NCBI GenBank assembly: GCA_017545325.1 | Contig: JAFWOX010000079.1 | Span: 1 to 42,356, forward strand | Reading direction: 5' to 3' | DNA: 42,356 bases | Source of the DNA: Oscillospiraceae bacterium | Lineage (GTDB): Bacteria > Bacillota_A > Clostridia > Oscillospirales > Oscillospiraceae | Part shown: positions 22,565 to 30,242 of the stretch, piece after piece | Position numbering within the stretch: the stretch's first letter is position 1 | How the letters are laid out: the number at the start of each line of letters is the position of its first letter | Notes under the pieces: generated by a model | What the model saw: the letters and a program-made list of their open reading frames with translations, nothing else | The model's database searches: none | Told to the model about the DNA's origin: nothing | Translations under genes and position numbers: made by a program

Positions 22565-23497
22565 TCACAGCTTATCCAGCAGCAGGGTCCAAAGGGGGAT
22601 GGTGAGCACGCAGAACAGGGTGCTGGCCACCACGATATAGCCGCTGACGGTCCGGGCCTCCTCCGCCTCCGGGTCATACCGCAGGAGGAAGGTGGGGGTC
22701 AGGGAGGCCACGGGCATGGCGAAATAGTATACGGTGCTTTTTAAAATCTCCGGCTTCACGCCCATGAGGCGGAACAGGAGCACCGCCGCGGCGGGGATCA
22801 GCAGGAGGCGGCAGAAGGTCACCACCAGCACCATGGGGTGCTTCAGAGCGCTGCGGAAATCCGCATCCGCAATGATGGCGCCGCAGAGCATGAGCCCCAG
22901 GGGGGAGGCCATATTGCCGATGGACTCCAGGGTGGTGGAGATCACCCCGGGCAGGGGGATCCGGAAGGCGTACAGGGCAAAGCCGATGAATACGGCGATC
23001 ACCGGGGCGCAGAGGAATTTCCTGACGGTCTCCTTCACATCCGGCTTCATGCCGGATTTTCCCAGCATCATGGCCGCGCCGCCGTAAAACATCACCCGGA
23101 TAGGCAGGGTGAAGAGCACATAGTTGAAGAAGCCCGCCTCCCCGCAGACCTCCTTCACCACGGCGAAGCCCACGAAGGTGAAGTTGGTGAACAGGAGGGT
23201 GAAGCGCACGGTCTTTTTCAGATCCCGGTCCCTCATCCAGGCGGTGGCGGCGAAGACCAGGAGGAAGGCCGCCGCCATGCTCCCCACGGACAGGGCGATG
23301 AGCACCGGGGCGGACAGAAGCTGGTCCACGCTGAAGGTCATCTGGAAGGAGGAGATGATCATACAGGGCAGGGGCACCGCCATGACGAAGCGGCTGAGCA
23401 TCCGGTCAAAGCCGTCGGGCATGGCCTTCACCTTCCTGGCGGCGAACCCCGCCAGGATGAAAAGCAGCAGCCGTATGGAGAGCTGAACGACGGTCAT
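22565..23497 (-). CDS. AEC-family transporter (auxin efflux carrier type)
   Basis: A 310-residue membrane protein with about ten hydrophobic segments. AEC-family features are PCMIISSFQMTFS early, LLFTNFTFVGFAVVKEVCGE in the middle, and PVASLTPTFLLRY near the end. The start at 23497 (MTVVQLSIRLLLF) follows GGGAAGGGGAAGAGG; a longer frame upstream lacks a site. Bacterial members carry malate, lactate or other organic acids. Co-directional with the bicupin, so it may move that protein's substrate or product. Substrate unknown. Confidence 0.85.
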   Translation of the reverse strand: MTVVQLSIRLLLFILAGFAARKVKAMPDGFDRMLSRFVMAVPLPCMIISSFQMTFSVDQLLSAPVLIALSVGSMAAAFLLVFAATAWMRDRDLKKTVRFTLLFTNFTFVGFAVVKEVCGEAGFFNYVLFTLPIRVMFYGGAAMMLGKSGMKPDVKETVRKFLCAPVIAVFIGFALYAFRIPLPGVISTTLESIGNMASPLGLMLCGAIIADADFRSALKHPMVLVVTFCRLLLIPAAAVLLFRLMGVKPEILKSTVYYFAMPVASLTPTFLLRYDPEAEEARTVSGYIVVASTLFCVLTIPLWTLLLDKL

Positions 23498-23631
23498 GAC
23501 CTCTTCCCCTTCCCCGTTCAGTTTAGCCCAAAGCGGGAGAAAAGGCAAGGAGAATCGAAAAGCGCCCGGGCAGGACCCGCGGGATCCTCCGCGATCCCCA
23601 TACCCTCCGGCAGGACATCGTCATACAGCTC

Positions 23632-23660
23632 TTGACAGGACCTCCCGTTTACTGGATAAT
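23632..23660 (+). promoter_or_regulatory. Sigma-A promoter of the MscS gene
   Basis: TTGACA (23632-23637), 17-base spacer, GATAAT (23655-23660). It ends 35 bases before the MscS start codon, with GGGGGG as ribosome binding site. No dyad is seen, so expression is probably constitutive. Confidence 0.75.
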
Positions 23661-23695
23661 ACAAACACCATGATCACTTACGGGGGGAAACAAAT

Positions 23696-24496
23696 ATGGA
23701 TATGGAAAAACTGAAAACGTTCTTCACTACGGCCGGGGTCAATCTGCTCCTGGGGATCATTATCCTCGTCGTGGGGTTCTTTGTGATCCACTGGCTTGTG
23801 AAATTCCTGCGGCGGAGCAAGAGCTTTTCGAAGCTGGATCCTTCGCTGCAGTCCTTTTTCCTCAACGCCATCAAGCTGATCCTCATCGTGATCGTCGTCC
23901 TCTCGGCGGCCAACGTCATCGGCATACCCCTTACCTCCATCATCACCATTTTTGCCTCCGCCGGCGTAGCTGTCAGCCTGGGCATGCAGGGCGCCCTGGG
24001 GAACCTGGTGGGCGGCGTGACCCTCCTGCTCCTGAAGCCCATCAAAACCGGGGAGTACGTGCAGATCGGGCAGCATTCGGGCATGGTGAAAAACATCGGC
24101 GCCTTCTACACCGAGATCGTGACCCGGGACAACTCCCTTATCAGCCTCCCCAACAGCAGCCTGACGAATACGGCCATCGTCAACTACTCCCGGGAGGGCA
24201 TCTCCCGCGTTGAAGTCTTCTTCACCGTCAGCTACCAGAGCGAAATCGACAAGGTCCGAGAGGTACTTCTGGAAATGGCGAAAAAGGGCGAAAAGGTACT
24301 GGAGGATCCTTCCCCCTGGGTGCTGGTCAACAAATGCTCGGAATCCGGCGTCGAATATGCGGTAAGAGCATGGGGGAAGGCGGAGGACTGGACGAACGTC
24401 AGGTTCTACCTGCTGGAAAACGGCAAGCGGGCCCTGGACGAAGCCGGCATCAAGATCCCCTACCCGCAGATGGACGTACACATCAAGCAGGACTGA
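23696..24496 (+). CDS. mscS: Small-conductance mechanosensitive channel (MscS family)
   Basis: A 266-residue MscS of the short three-helix type: TM1 at about 13-35, TM2 at about 55-76 and the pore helix TM3 at about 83-111 (AGVAVSLGMQGALGNLVGG). The beta domain follows (IKTGEYVQIGQHSGMVKNI, SLPNSSLTNTAIVNYS), then the alpha/beta C-terminal domain ending PYPQMDVHIKQD. These match E. coli MscS (286 residues) throughout. It forms a heptameric channel that releases solutes upon hypo-osmotic shock. It is a single-gene unit with its own promoter; its 3' end overlaps the opposing small gene by 37 bases. Confidence 0.93.
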   Translation: MDMEKLKTFFTTAGVNLLLGIIILVVGFFVIHWLVKFLRRSKSFSKLDPSLQSFFLNAIKLILIVIVVLSAANVIGIPLTSIITIFASAGVAVSLGMQGALGNLVGGVTLLLLKPIKTGEYVQIGQHSGMVKNIGAFYTEIVTRDNSLISLPNSSLTNTAIVNYSREGISRVEVFFTVSYQSEIDKVREVLLEMAKKGEKVLEDPSPWVLVNKCSESGVEYAVRAWGKAEDWTNVRFYLLENGKRALDEAGIKIPYPQMDVHIKQD

Positions 24497-24693
24497 TCCT
24501 GTATCAAACGAAAAAGCAAGGCACGGAATGGCGGTTCCTTTTCCCGCTTCCATGCCTTGCTTCTCTTATACGCCTTGGGGTTCGGGGGCATCCTGGTCAC
24601 CGGATCCAGCCCGCCCCAGCTGCCGCGCTTCGCGGCGTCCAGCTTTCGCTTCTCCTTCTTGGAGAGCTTCTCGTAGGGGATGAATTTCTCCAT
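24460..24693 (-). CDS. Small basic protein of unknown function
   Basis: A 77-residue lysine/arginine-rich protein (MEKFIPYEKLSKKEKRKLDA, RGSWGGLDPVTRMPPNPKAY). The N-terminal 45 residues resemble small conserved hypothetical proteins of Clostridia as I remember them. GGAGGG lies six bases before the ATG and a consensus promoter precedes it, so it is surely expressed. Oddly, a strong minus-strand terminator hairpin lies inside the frame (24514-24562, codons about 45-60), before the stop at 24460. Either the last part is not translated from full transcripts, or the terminator is leaky. A nucleic-acid or ribosome-binding role is plausible but unproven. Confidence 0.7.
   Translation of the reverse strand: MEKFIPYEKLSKKEKRKLDAAKRGSWGGLDPVTRMPPNPKAYKRSKAWKREKEPPFRALLFRLIQDQSCLMCTSICG
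24514..24562 (-). terminator. Terminator between MscS and the small basic gene
   Basis: AAGCAAGGCA (24514-24523) pairs with TGCCTTGCTT (24553-24562), with an inner GGAA/TTCC pairing. On the minus strand a TTTTT run follows directly (24511-24515). On the plus strand only CTCTT follows, so it may also act weakly after MscS. It lies inside the small basic reading frame. Confidence 0.65.
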
Positions 24694-24722
24694 ATGCTTC
24701 CCTCCTTTGTGTTTGGCAGGCC

Positions 24723-24751
24723 AGAATAGCAGAAAGAGCGGGATTTGTCAA
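24723..24751 (-). promoter_or_regulatory. Sigma-A promoter of the small basic gene
   Basis: Minus strand: TTGACA (24751-24746), 17 bases, TATTCT (24728-24723), 29 bases before the start codon. A near-consensus constitutive promoter. Confidence 0.75.
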
Positions 24752-24761
24752 GGATTATTAC

Positions 24762-24786
24762 CGGGCTCCCGCGCTGCGGGAGCCCG
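24762..24786 (-). terminator. Terminator hairpin after the propeller-like membrane protein gene
   Basis: An 11-bp perfect stem (24762-24772 with 24776-24786) around a GCT loop lies ten bases after the stop codon at 24797. The following minus-strand bases (GTAATAATCC) are only weakly T-rich, so termination may be partial. Confidence 0.55.
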
Positions 24787-24796
24787 AAAGAACCGG

Positions 24797-25906
24797 TCAC
24801 TCCCCCGATCCGTCGAGGCGCAGCTCCGTCCGCCGGCCGTCCCATGTGTACAGGGAATACCGGTTGGCCGTCTCTTTGTCCGTGGCCCACCAGTCGGACT
24901 CCGTCAGGATGAAGCCCTGCTTCCCGCAGGTGAGCAGATAGGAGAAGTGCACCGTCCCCACATCCGTGTCCGGGTCGATCCTGCCGTAATCCGTGACCTT
25001 TCCGGTCTTCCGGTCCAGGCAGTGGAGATACTCCCCGCGGTCCTCCCCTTCCGGGTTGGGCCAATAGTCAGTAGCGGTGACGTAGAACAGCTTATCCTCC
25101 CATAGGGTCGTGCAGCCCTGAAATCGGACCCGCTTTTTGTCCGAGACCTCCGGGCCGTCGGGGGTGAGATCCGTGAGCAGCTTGACTGCCCCGCTGCCGT
25201 CCCTGGGGTAAAAGACCAGGCTGAACGCGCCCGCGTCGATGTCCTCCCGGAACTGGCAGGAGAGGTACACCCCCTCCGAGGCGGCCTGGAGCTCGATGGG
25301 GCGCGGGATACTTTCATAGACCGTCTCCGGGGCCAGCGTATCCGCCGGGAGGTAGCAGAGACTCAGCCCGGTCTCCGCCGATTCATACGCCGTATACCAG
25401 CAGCCGGAACCATCGCAGGAGATCAGGCGGGAGCTCCCGGAAACGGGCGCGCAATCCAGAAACTCCCCGCTGCGCAGGACGCCCAGCCGGTATCCTGCTT
25501 CCGGATCGTACACCGCCAGGAACAGGTCCTTCCCGCAAACCTCCAGCTCCCGTACCCGGCAGTCCAGATTGGCCAGCAGTTCCCTCTGCCCGGTTTTCAG
25601 GTCCGCCCGGTAAACCCGACTTTCGTTTTCCTCTGTCAAGACCGTGTAGTACAGGGTGTCCCCCGAAATGGCGCCGGCCTCCGGCCATACGTCCTCCTCA
25701 GTCGCAAACACCGGGGTATAGCTGTCTCCCCCATCCCAGCGGTGCACGGTGAAGGGGTCCCCCTCCAGGTTCCCGGTCAACCGTCCATAGGCGGCGGTGC
25801 GGAAATAGACGGCTTCCGTCTTCCGGAGCTGCTGCAGGATCAGAACCCCCGCCGCCAGGACCAGGACCAGGATCGGTACCAGGATCCGCAGATGCTTTCT
25901 TTTCAT
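24797..25906 (-). CDS. Membrane-anchored, probably beta-propeller-like extracytoplasmic protein
   Basis: A 369-residue protein. One N-terminal hydrophobic helix (about 6-26, ILVPILVLVLAAGVLILQQL) has no lipobox cysteine, so it is likely a membrane anchor. The rest is a series of short repeating beta-rich units (GDTLYYTVLTEENESRVYRADLKTG, KDLFLAVYDPEAGYRLGVL, DKLFYVTATDYWPNPEGED, LHCLDRKTG), like the DUF5050-type propellers of Clostridia. The ATG at 25906 follows GGAGG by eight bases; a GTG three codons earlier overlaps that site. Its leader is homologous to those of lipoproteins 1 and 3 at 17-19 kb. Function unknown. Confidence 0.8.
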   Translation of the reverse strand: MKRKHLRILVPILVLVLAAGVLILQQLRKTEAVYFRTAAYGRLTGNLEGDPFTVHRWDGGDSYTPVFATEEDVWPEAGAISGDTLYYTVLTEENESRVYRADLKTGQRELLANLDCRVRELEVCGKDLFLAVYDPEAGYRLGVLRSGEFLDCAPVSGSSRLISCDGSGCWYTAYESAETGLSLCYLPADTLAPETVYESIPRPIELQAASEGVYLSCQFREDIDAGAFSLVFYPRDGSGAVKLLTDLTPDGPEVSDKKRVRFQGCTTLWEDKLFYVTATDYWPNPEGEDRGEYLHCLDRKTGKVTDYGRIDPDTDVGTVHFSYLLTCGKQGFILTESDWWATDKETANRYSLYTWDGRRTELRLDGSGE

Positions 25907-25929
25907 GTTCTGCACCTCCTTTCCCCTTC

Positions 25930-25960
25930 ACCTTACAATTTGACGTCGCGTCAAAGTCAA
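25930..25960 (-). promoter_or_regulatory. Leader with 19-bp spacer and dyad, third homologous copy
   Basis: Minus strand: TTGACT (25960-25955), 19 bases, TAAGGT (25935-25930), then 23 bases to the ATG at 25906. The spacer holds TTGACG-CGA-CGTCAA (25954-25940), almost the same dyad as at 17319-17333, and continues ATTG in both. The block CGAAGTTTTTTC about 45 bases further upstream is also shared with the region before lipoprotein 1. The long spacer suits a MerR-type activator. Confidence 0.62.
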
Positions 25961-26070
25961 GAAAAAAAAGAAAATTTCCGGCTGTTCTTTGAAAAAACTT
26001 CGGAATTTCCGGCAAAAATCCGAATTTCCCGTGCAGAGTTTCCTTATATAGCATTTCTTGGCCAATTCCG

Positions 26071-26106
26071 AAAAACAACGCCCGGAGCGACGCTTTCGCT
26101 CCGGGC
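26071..26106 (-). terminator. Terminator of the esterase gene
   Basis: GCCCGGAGCG (26080-26089) pairs with CGCTCCGGGC (26097-26106). On the minus strand GTTGTTTTTC follows. It lies about 20 bases after the esterase stop codon. The remaining bases 25961-26070 are AT-rich and hold no gene. Confidence 0.8.
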
Positions 26107-26126
26107 AGTACGCTGCATTCCGCGAA

Positions 26127-26966
26127 TTACAGCTGGCCTTCCAGCCATTTGAGTCCTTCTGCGATATGGGTATCCCAGTACTCCCAGGCGTGGGTGCCGT
26201 GGCCCTCGGTATAGTAATGGGGGTAGCCCACCTTCTCCAGGTGCTCATGCAGGCTGCGGTTGGGCTCGATGAGGAAATCCTCCGCGCCGCAGGCCATGTA
26301 CAGCCGGGGCCTGATGGCGTTGGGATCCTCCATGAGCCTGCTTGCCAGGGCCTTGGGGTCCACGTCGGAGCCCAGGATCTTGCTGGGCTTGCCGAAGCAG
26401 TGGACAAAATAGCTGGGGCTCATGCCCATGCCGCCGCCCTGGCCCCCCTGGGGTCCGCCCGCAGGGGCGGGAGGCAGTTCATCCGGCATCTTGGAGATGC
26501 CGTCGGTGATCAGGGCGGAGGAGAGGGCGATGATGCTGCCGAAAACCTCGTTATACTTGAAGCCGTTGCGGATGGCGCCGTAGCCGCCCATGCTCAGACC
26601 GCCGATGGCGGTATCCTCCCGTTCCTTGGACAGGGGGAAGATCCGGCGGGTGAACTCCACCAGCTCTTCGCAGATGAAGGCAGCATAGTTGGCGTCCCGG
26701 CTGGGCTCGTCCACATAGAAGCTGTTCTCCCCGTTGGGGCAGAACACCGCGATGCGGTGCTCCTGGGCCAGCTGCTGGATCTTCGACCCCCGGAGCCAGT
26801 CCGCATGGGAGCCGGAATAGCCATGGAGCAGGTAGATGCTGGGGAACTTCCGGTCGGGATCGAAGGGCATGCCGGGGAAGGCGGGCTTCTCCGCCGGGAT
26901 GACGGCGGTCACATCCGTTTGCCGATGCAGGGCGTGGGAATACATGGTGAAGGTGAAGGTTGCCAT
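26127..26966 (-). CDS. Putative esterase (esterase D / feruloyl-esterase fold)
   Basis: A 279-residue alpha/beta hydrolase of the PF00756 type. The nucleophile motif is GLSMGGYG; the acid lies in CGAEDFLIE and the histidine in GHGTHAWEYW near the C-terminus. No signal peptide, so cytoplasmic. A glycine/proline-rich insertion (PPAPAGGPQGGQGGG) precedes the lid region. GGAG lies before the ATG. Relatives include S-formylglutathione hydrolase, feruloyl esterases and siderophore esterases. In this neighbourhood it could split galloyl or other phenolic esters; that is inference. Element copy C lies in its 5' leader. Confidence 0.85.
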   Translation of the reverse strand: MATFTFTMYSHALHRQTDVTAVIPAEKPAFPGMPFDPDRKFPSIYLLHGYSGSHADWLRGSKIQQLAQEHRIAVFCPNGENSFYVDEPSRDANYAAFICEELVEFTRRIFPLSKEREDTAIGGLSMGGYGAIRNGFKYNEVFGSIIALSSALITDGISKMPDELPPAPAGGPQGGQGGGMGMSPSYFVHCFGKPSKILGSDVDPKALASRLMEDPNAIRPRLYMACGAEDFLIEPNRSLHEHLEKVGYPHYYTEGHGTHAWEYWDTHIAEGLKWLEGQL

Positions 26967-27026
26967 ATATTGCTCCTTTCCCTCGCTGCTGAGAAAAGCA
27001 ACGAGTTTAAATAATCACACGAAAAA

Positions 27027-27197
27027 CCTCGTAGAGTTCGCGGCTCGGAAGCCGCGAATGAACTGAATTCATTTTGGGGCGGAATTCATTTCTGCCCCGA
27101 AATACTTCTCGCGGAGCGGACTGTGCGAGCAAAGCGAGTGCGGGAAGCGCAGCGCAAACCCACTCAAATCGGAGCCCAGCGAAGCGGGTCCGATTTG
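27027..27197 (-). repeat. Structured interspersed element, copy C
   Basis: Third copy, in gene-sense orientation on the minus strand, between the alpha/beta hydrolase (stop at 27200) and the esterase (start 26966). Stem I is CAAATCGGA/TCCGATTTG (27165-27173 with 27189-27197). Stem III pairs 27072-27080 with 27094-27102, including one G-U, around the conserved 13-base loop. Stem IV is TTCGCGGCT/AGCCGCGAA (27037-27045 with 27050-27058). Compared with copies A and B, all three stems carry compensatory changes. As with copy A, it ends about 50 bases before the next co-directional gene. Confidence 0.7.
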
Positions 27198-27199
27198 AA

Positions 27200-28189
27200 T
27201 CACCGATAGGTGGTGAAATCCTTATCCATGAAGCCCGCGTTGAAGGGCATATGGATGTGGTCCGCCTGGCCCAGGGGCATATCCGCCGGAGTGACGGGGA
27301 TGCTCCCCTCCGGCACGACGGGAGGCGGCGCCATCATGGGCGGCACGGCGGGGCGCTCGCCCTCCGCTCCCTCTCCCCTCGCGGCAAACATGGGGGGCAT
27401 GGGCTGGGGCAGCTTCTGGAGGCCCAGCTGATTCTGGAGGAAGCGCCAGCAGGGCTCGAACCAGTCGTCGATGCTGGGGCCCACGGTGCCGTCCGCGCCC
27501 AGGATGCGGGCGGTGGAGCCCGTCTCCCCATGGCCGCCGCAGCTGGAGATATAGGTGGCGAAGGGGCGCTTCTGCTTCTCGAAGGAGGCGATCATGGCGA
27601 TAGTCTGGTACACGGAGACCAGGGTGTCCAGCCGGGCATGGTGGAAGAAGGCCGGAGGCGTCTGGGGGCCCACCAGGTCCCCGTTGGGAACGTACACCAG
27701 GCCGTCGTCCGTCTGCTGGCCGCAGAACATGGGGCCGAAGCCCAGGATCATGGCGTTGGGCTTCCCCTCCTCCCCGGTGCAGCCCGCGGCGGCCATCAGA
27801 TCCGGCCGGTTCCACAGGTTGCCGGTGCTCATGCAGATAAAGGCTCCGGCGGAGTTGCCGGAGATGATGATCTTATCCGGATCCAGACCCCATTCCTCCG
27901 CATGCTCCCGCAGGATCCTGATGCTGCGCATCAGGTCGATGATCACCTGAGGCCAGCGGTAGTCCCGGGCCACGGGGTAGAGATAGGTACAGATGACCCC
28001 CACGCCCTTGCCCATGAGCCGGCCGCCCAGGGCGACGGTATCGCTCTCGCTGCAGAACATGAAGCCGCCTCCCGGCACATGGATGAGGGCCGGGGTCTTC
28101 TGGAAAAACATCTGGCCCTGCACGTTGGCCACGCTGACGATCAGCCGGGAAGTGCCCTTTTCGTTCAGGTCGAAGGTGAATACCTGCAT
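27200..28189 (-). CDS. Alpha/beta hydrolase (BD-FAE/lipase-like)
   Basis: A 329-residue cytoplasmic alpha/beta hydrolase of the HSL/BD-FAE group. The oxyanion region is HVPGGGFMFCSES, the nucleophile is in ISGNSAGAF, an acid candidate is in HHARLDTL, and the histidine in SSCGGHGET. The C-terminal 70 residues are proline- and methionine-rich (PQPMPPMF, VPPMMAPPPVVPEG) and look like a flexible tail. The ATG at 28189 follows AAGGAGG. It is co-directional with the esterase downstream. Ester release from plant phenolics is possible; small acyl esters are equally likely. Confidence 0.82.
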   Translation of the reverse strand: MQVFTFDLNEKGTSRLIVSVANVQGQMFFQKTPALIHVPGGGFMFCSESDTVALGGRLMGKGVGVICTYLYPVARDYRWPQVIIDLMRSIRILREHAEEWGLDPDKIIISGNSAGAFICMSTGNLWNRPDLMAAAGCTGEEGKPNAMILGFGPMFCGQQTDDGLVYVPNGDLVGPQTPPAFFHHARLDTLVSVYQTIAMIASFEKQKRPFATYISSCGGHGETGSTARILGADGTVGPSIDDWFEPCWRFLQNQLGLQKLPQPMPPMFAARGEGAEGERPAVPPMMAPPPVVPEGSIPVTPADMPLGQADHIHMPFNAGFMDKDFTTYR

Positions 28190-28268
28190 ATGTGTTCCTC
28201 CTTGTTTGTTTCGTTTCTGTTTCCATATTACCCCTATCCGGCTCCGTTTTCCAGCCCTTTTTCTCTTG

Positions 28269-28313
28269 CCCAAAGAAAGAATCGACGCTCCGGGATCCCC
28301 CGGAGCGTCGATT
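28269..28313 (-). terminator. Terminator of the YeaQ-type gene
   Basis: A perfect 15-bp stem (28280-28294 with 28299-28313) around ATCC is followed on the minus strand by TCTTTCTTT. It lies 12 bases after the stop at 28325. It separates this gene from the alpha/beta hydrolase. Confidence 0.8.
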
Positions 28314-28324
28314 GGCACTCGTCT

Positions 28325-28561
28325 TTATTTTTTGAACAGCTTCCGATACAGCCAAATCAGGATGCAGGCGCCCAGCACCGCCAGGATGAGGCCGACGATC
28401 CAGCCGCCGCTGATGCCCAGGATGCTGCCGATCCAGCCGCCGACAACGCCGCCCACCAGGCCCAGGATCAGGTTGATGATCAGGTTCTGCTCGGATTTCA
28501 TGATCTTGCCGGCGATCCAGCCGGCCAGGACGCCCAGGACCAAAGTGATGATAAAATGCAT
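28325..28561 (-). CDS. GlsB/YeaQ/YmgE-family small membrane protein
   Basis: A 78-residue, very hydrophobic protein with about three membrane segments and glycine zippers (LGVLAGWIAGKIM, NLILGLVGGVVGGWIGSILG) and a basic end (WLYRKLFKK). This is the transglycosylase-associated / GlsB family, linked to general and envelope stress but without a proven biochemical role. The upstream ribosome binding site is weak (GAGAAAGAAG). It is followed by a strong terminator and preceded by the VanW gene on the same strand. Confidence 0.88.
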   Translation of the reverse strand: MHFIITLVLGVLAGWIAGKIMKSEQNLIINLILGLVGGVVGGWIGSILGISGGWIVGLILAVLGACILIWLYRKLFKK

Positions 28562-28644
28562 GGGTTCACGCTTCTTTCTCTCAGGATTTGCCGGTACTCC
28601 GGCTTCATCAGTTTATCCCTTCCGGGGCCGCTTTGCAAGGGCTC

Positions 28645-30231
28645 TCAGGATTTTGGCCGCTCGCCGACAGCCACCACGATCACCTCATCCCGGGCGCTGT
28701 ACACGTTCACCGCTTCCGTCACCCGCTCGATCAGGGCGCCGTCCCCGTCATACCGGACCCGGTAGGTGGTGACCTGCATCCCGTCCCGGCCATAGTCCGT
28801 AATCACCCGGTTCCCGGATTTCACCCGCTTATGCTCATAGTAGACCGTCCTATGGGGGACCGTATAGTCCACATGGTATTCCAGCTCCACATAGCCGTCA
28901 TCCAGCTTCGTTCCCCAGATCTCCGTCCTCAGCTTGCCCCCTTCGATCCAGGCCTTCATGAGGATGGGATACTCGTCCTTCAGCTTGAAGCGGAAATCCG
29001 GCCCGCCCCAGCTCACGGTGGCGTCCATGCCCAGGGGAAGATAGGTCTGATAATACATATGATTGGTGCGCTCCAGGATCTCCTCGTCCGCCAGCATGCA
29101 GCAGTAATACAGGGCGCTGGAGAGCTGGCAGATGCCGCCCCCCACCTCCTCCACCAGCTCCCCGTTCAGGTAGGCGGTGGCGGGGCCGTAGCCCTTTTCC
29201 TCCGTGCGCTCCCCCAGGGCGCCGTTATAGGAGAATTCCTGCCCCGGAAGAAGGATGGTCTCATTCAGCATGGAGGCGGCGATCTCGATATTCCGGGTGC
29301 GCACGGCATTGTTGGTGAGGGGAGTATCCACGCCGGCCAGCAGATCCCGGAACAGCAGGGCTTCCAGCTCCTCCGCCTTCACCTCCGGCTCCAGGGTCAG
29401 GATGGGGATGCGTATCGTCTCCCCCTCCTTTGCCTTGGCCAGGACTTTCTTTCCTTCCTCCAGATCGAAGGTGCGCCCGGCCTTCTCCGGCTGCACCCGG
29501 TAAGTATCGTCGAACCTGGCGTTTGCCGGCTCCGTATGCAGCTCTTCCCAGATGGCCTCCAGGTCCGGGGCCTCGGCGGGGATCGTCTCCGGGGCATAGC
29601 TGACCTCCAGCTCCCCCCGGCCCAGGGCCGCCTTCAGCTCCTCCAGCAGGGCCTCCTGGTCCACCTGCGCGCCGTCGGCGCCCAGGGTGATCTGCAGGGC
29701 TTCCTCCTCCGGAAAGACGACGCAGCGGGTGGGCTCCCGATCCAGCTGCTCCGCCGCCAGGCGGCACAGCTCCCGAAGGGGCTCCTCCCGCAGCGCGGGT
29801 TCCCAGGTCCGGGGGAAATCGGCGGCGCGGTTCCGGTCCAGGAGCCAGTTCAGGGCGTCCCGGTTCCGGTCCCCGGTATGGCCCCAGGCCAGGATGGCGT
29901 CCGCCTCCGCTTCCCTATCCGGCACCAGGCCCAGCTCCTCCGCGGAAACGCTGAGGGTTTCCCCGGGCAGAGACAGGGTTAAGCTTTTTCCCGCCAGGGG
30001 CGCGAAGCCCTTCGTCCGCAGGATATCCAGCACCTGGGCCCGATCGCAGCCGGCAATATCCGAGCCGAACAGCCGTGCCCCGGGCGCGGCCCGGTCCGGC
30101 CCGCCGACCTGATCCCTTGCCCAAAGGAAGATCCCGCCGCAGGCCAGGATCAGGGCAAGGAGGAAGATCAGGAGCCCCAGCAGCCAGCCCCAGCCCCTTC
30201 GGGTCCGGGGACCATAATGCTTATAGGACAT
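28645..30231 (-). CDS. VanW-family cell-wall protein with PG-binding-4 and G5-type domains
   Basis: A 528-residue protein. One membrane anchor lies at about 15-37 (WGWLLGLLIFLLALILACGG). Peptidoglycan-binding type-4 regions follow (about 50-280), then the VanW core (about 330-460: LLPGQEFSYNGALGERT, AYLNGELVEEVGGGICQLSSALY). The C-terminal part (about 460-528) is G5-like. These proteins are common in Firmicutes and face the cell wall; VanW itself is in vancomycin-resistance clusters, but no van genes are here. AAGGAGG lies before the ATG. It starts 11 bases after hemW ends, so they are co-transcribed. Confidence 0.88.
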   Translation of the reverse strand: MSYKHYGPRTRRGWGWLLGLLIFLLALILACGGIFLWARDQVGGPDRAAPGARLFGSDIAGCDRAQVLDILRTKGFAPLAGKSLTLSLPGETLSVSAEELGLVPDREAEADAILAWGHTGDRNRDALNWLLDRNRAADFPRTWEPALREEPLRELCRLAAEQLDREPTRCVVFPEEEALQITLGADGAQVDQEALLEELKAALGRGELEVSYAPETIPAEAPDLEAIWEELHTEPANARFDDTYRVQPEKAGRTFDLEEGKKVLAKAKEGETIRIPILTLEPEVKAEELEALLFRDLLAGVDTPLTNNAVRTRNIEIAASMLNETILLPGQEFSYNGALGERTEEKGYGPATAYLNGELVEEVGGGICQLSSALYYCCMLADEEILERTNHMYYQTYLPLGMDATVSWGGPDFRFKLKDEYPILMKAWIEGGKLRTEIWGTKLDDGYVELEYHVDYTVPHRTVYYEHKRVKSGNRVITDYGRDGMQVTTYRVRYDGDGALIERVTEAVNVYSARDEVIVVAVGERPKS

Positions 30232-30242
30232 TTTCGCCCTCC

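Noticed and set aside
28645..30231. VanW protein as sign of vancomycin resistance
   Set aside because: VanW-domain proteins are common chromosomal proteins in Clostridia; no VanA/B, VanH, VanX, VanR or VanS genes are nearby.
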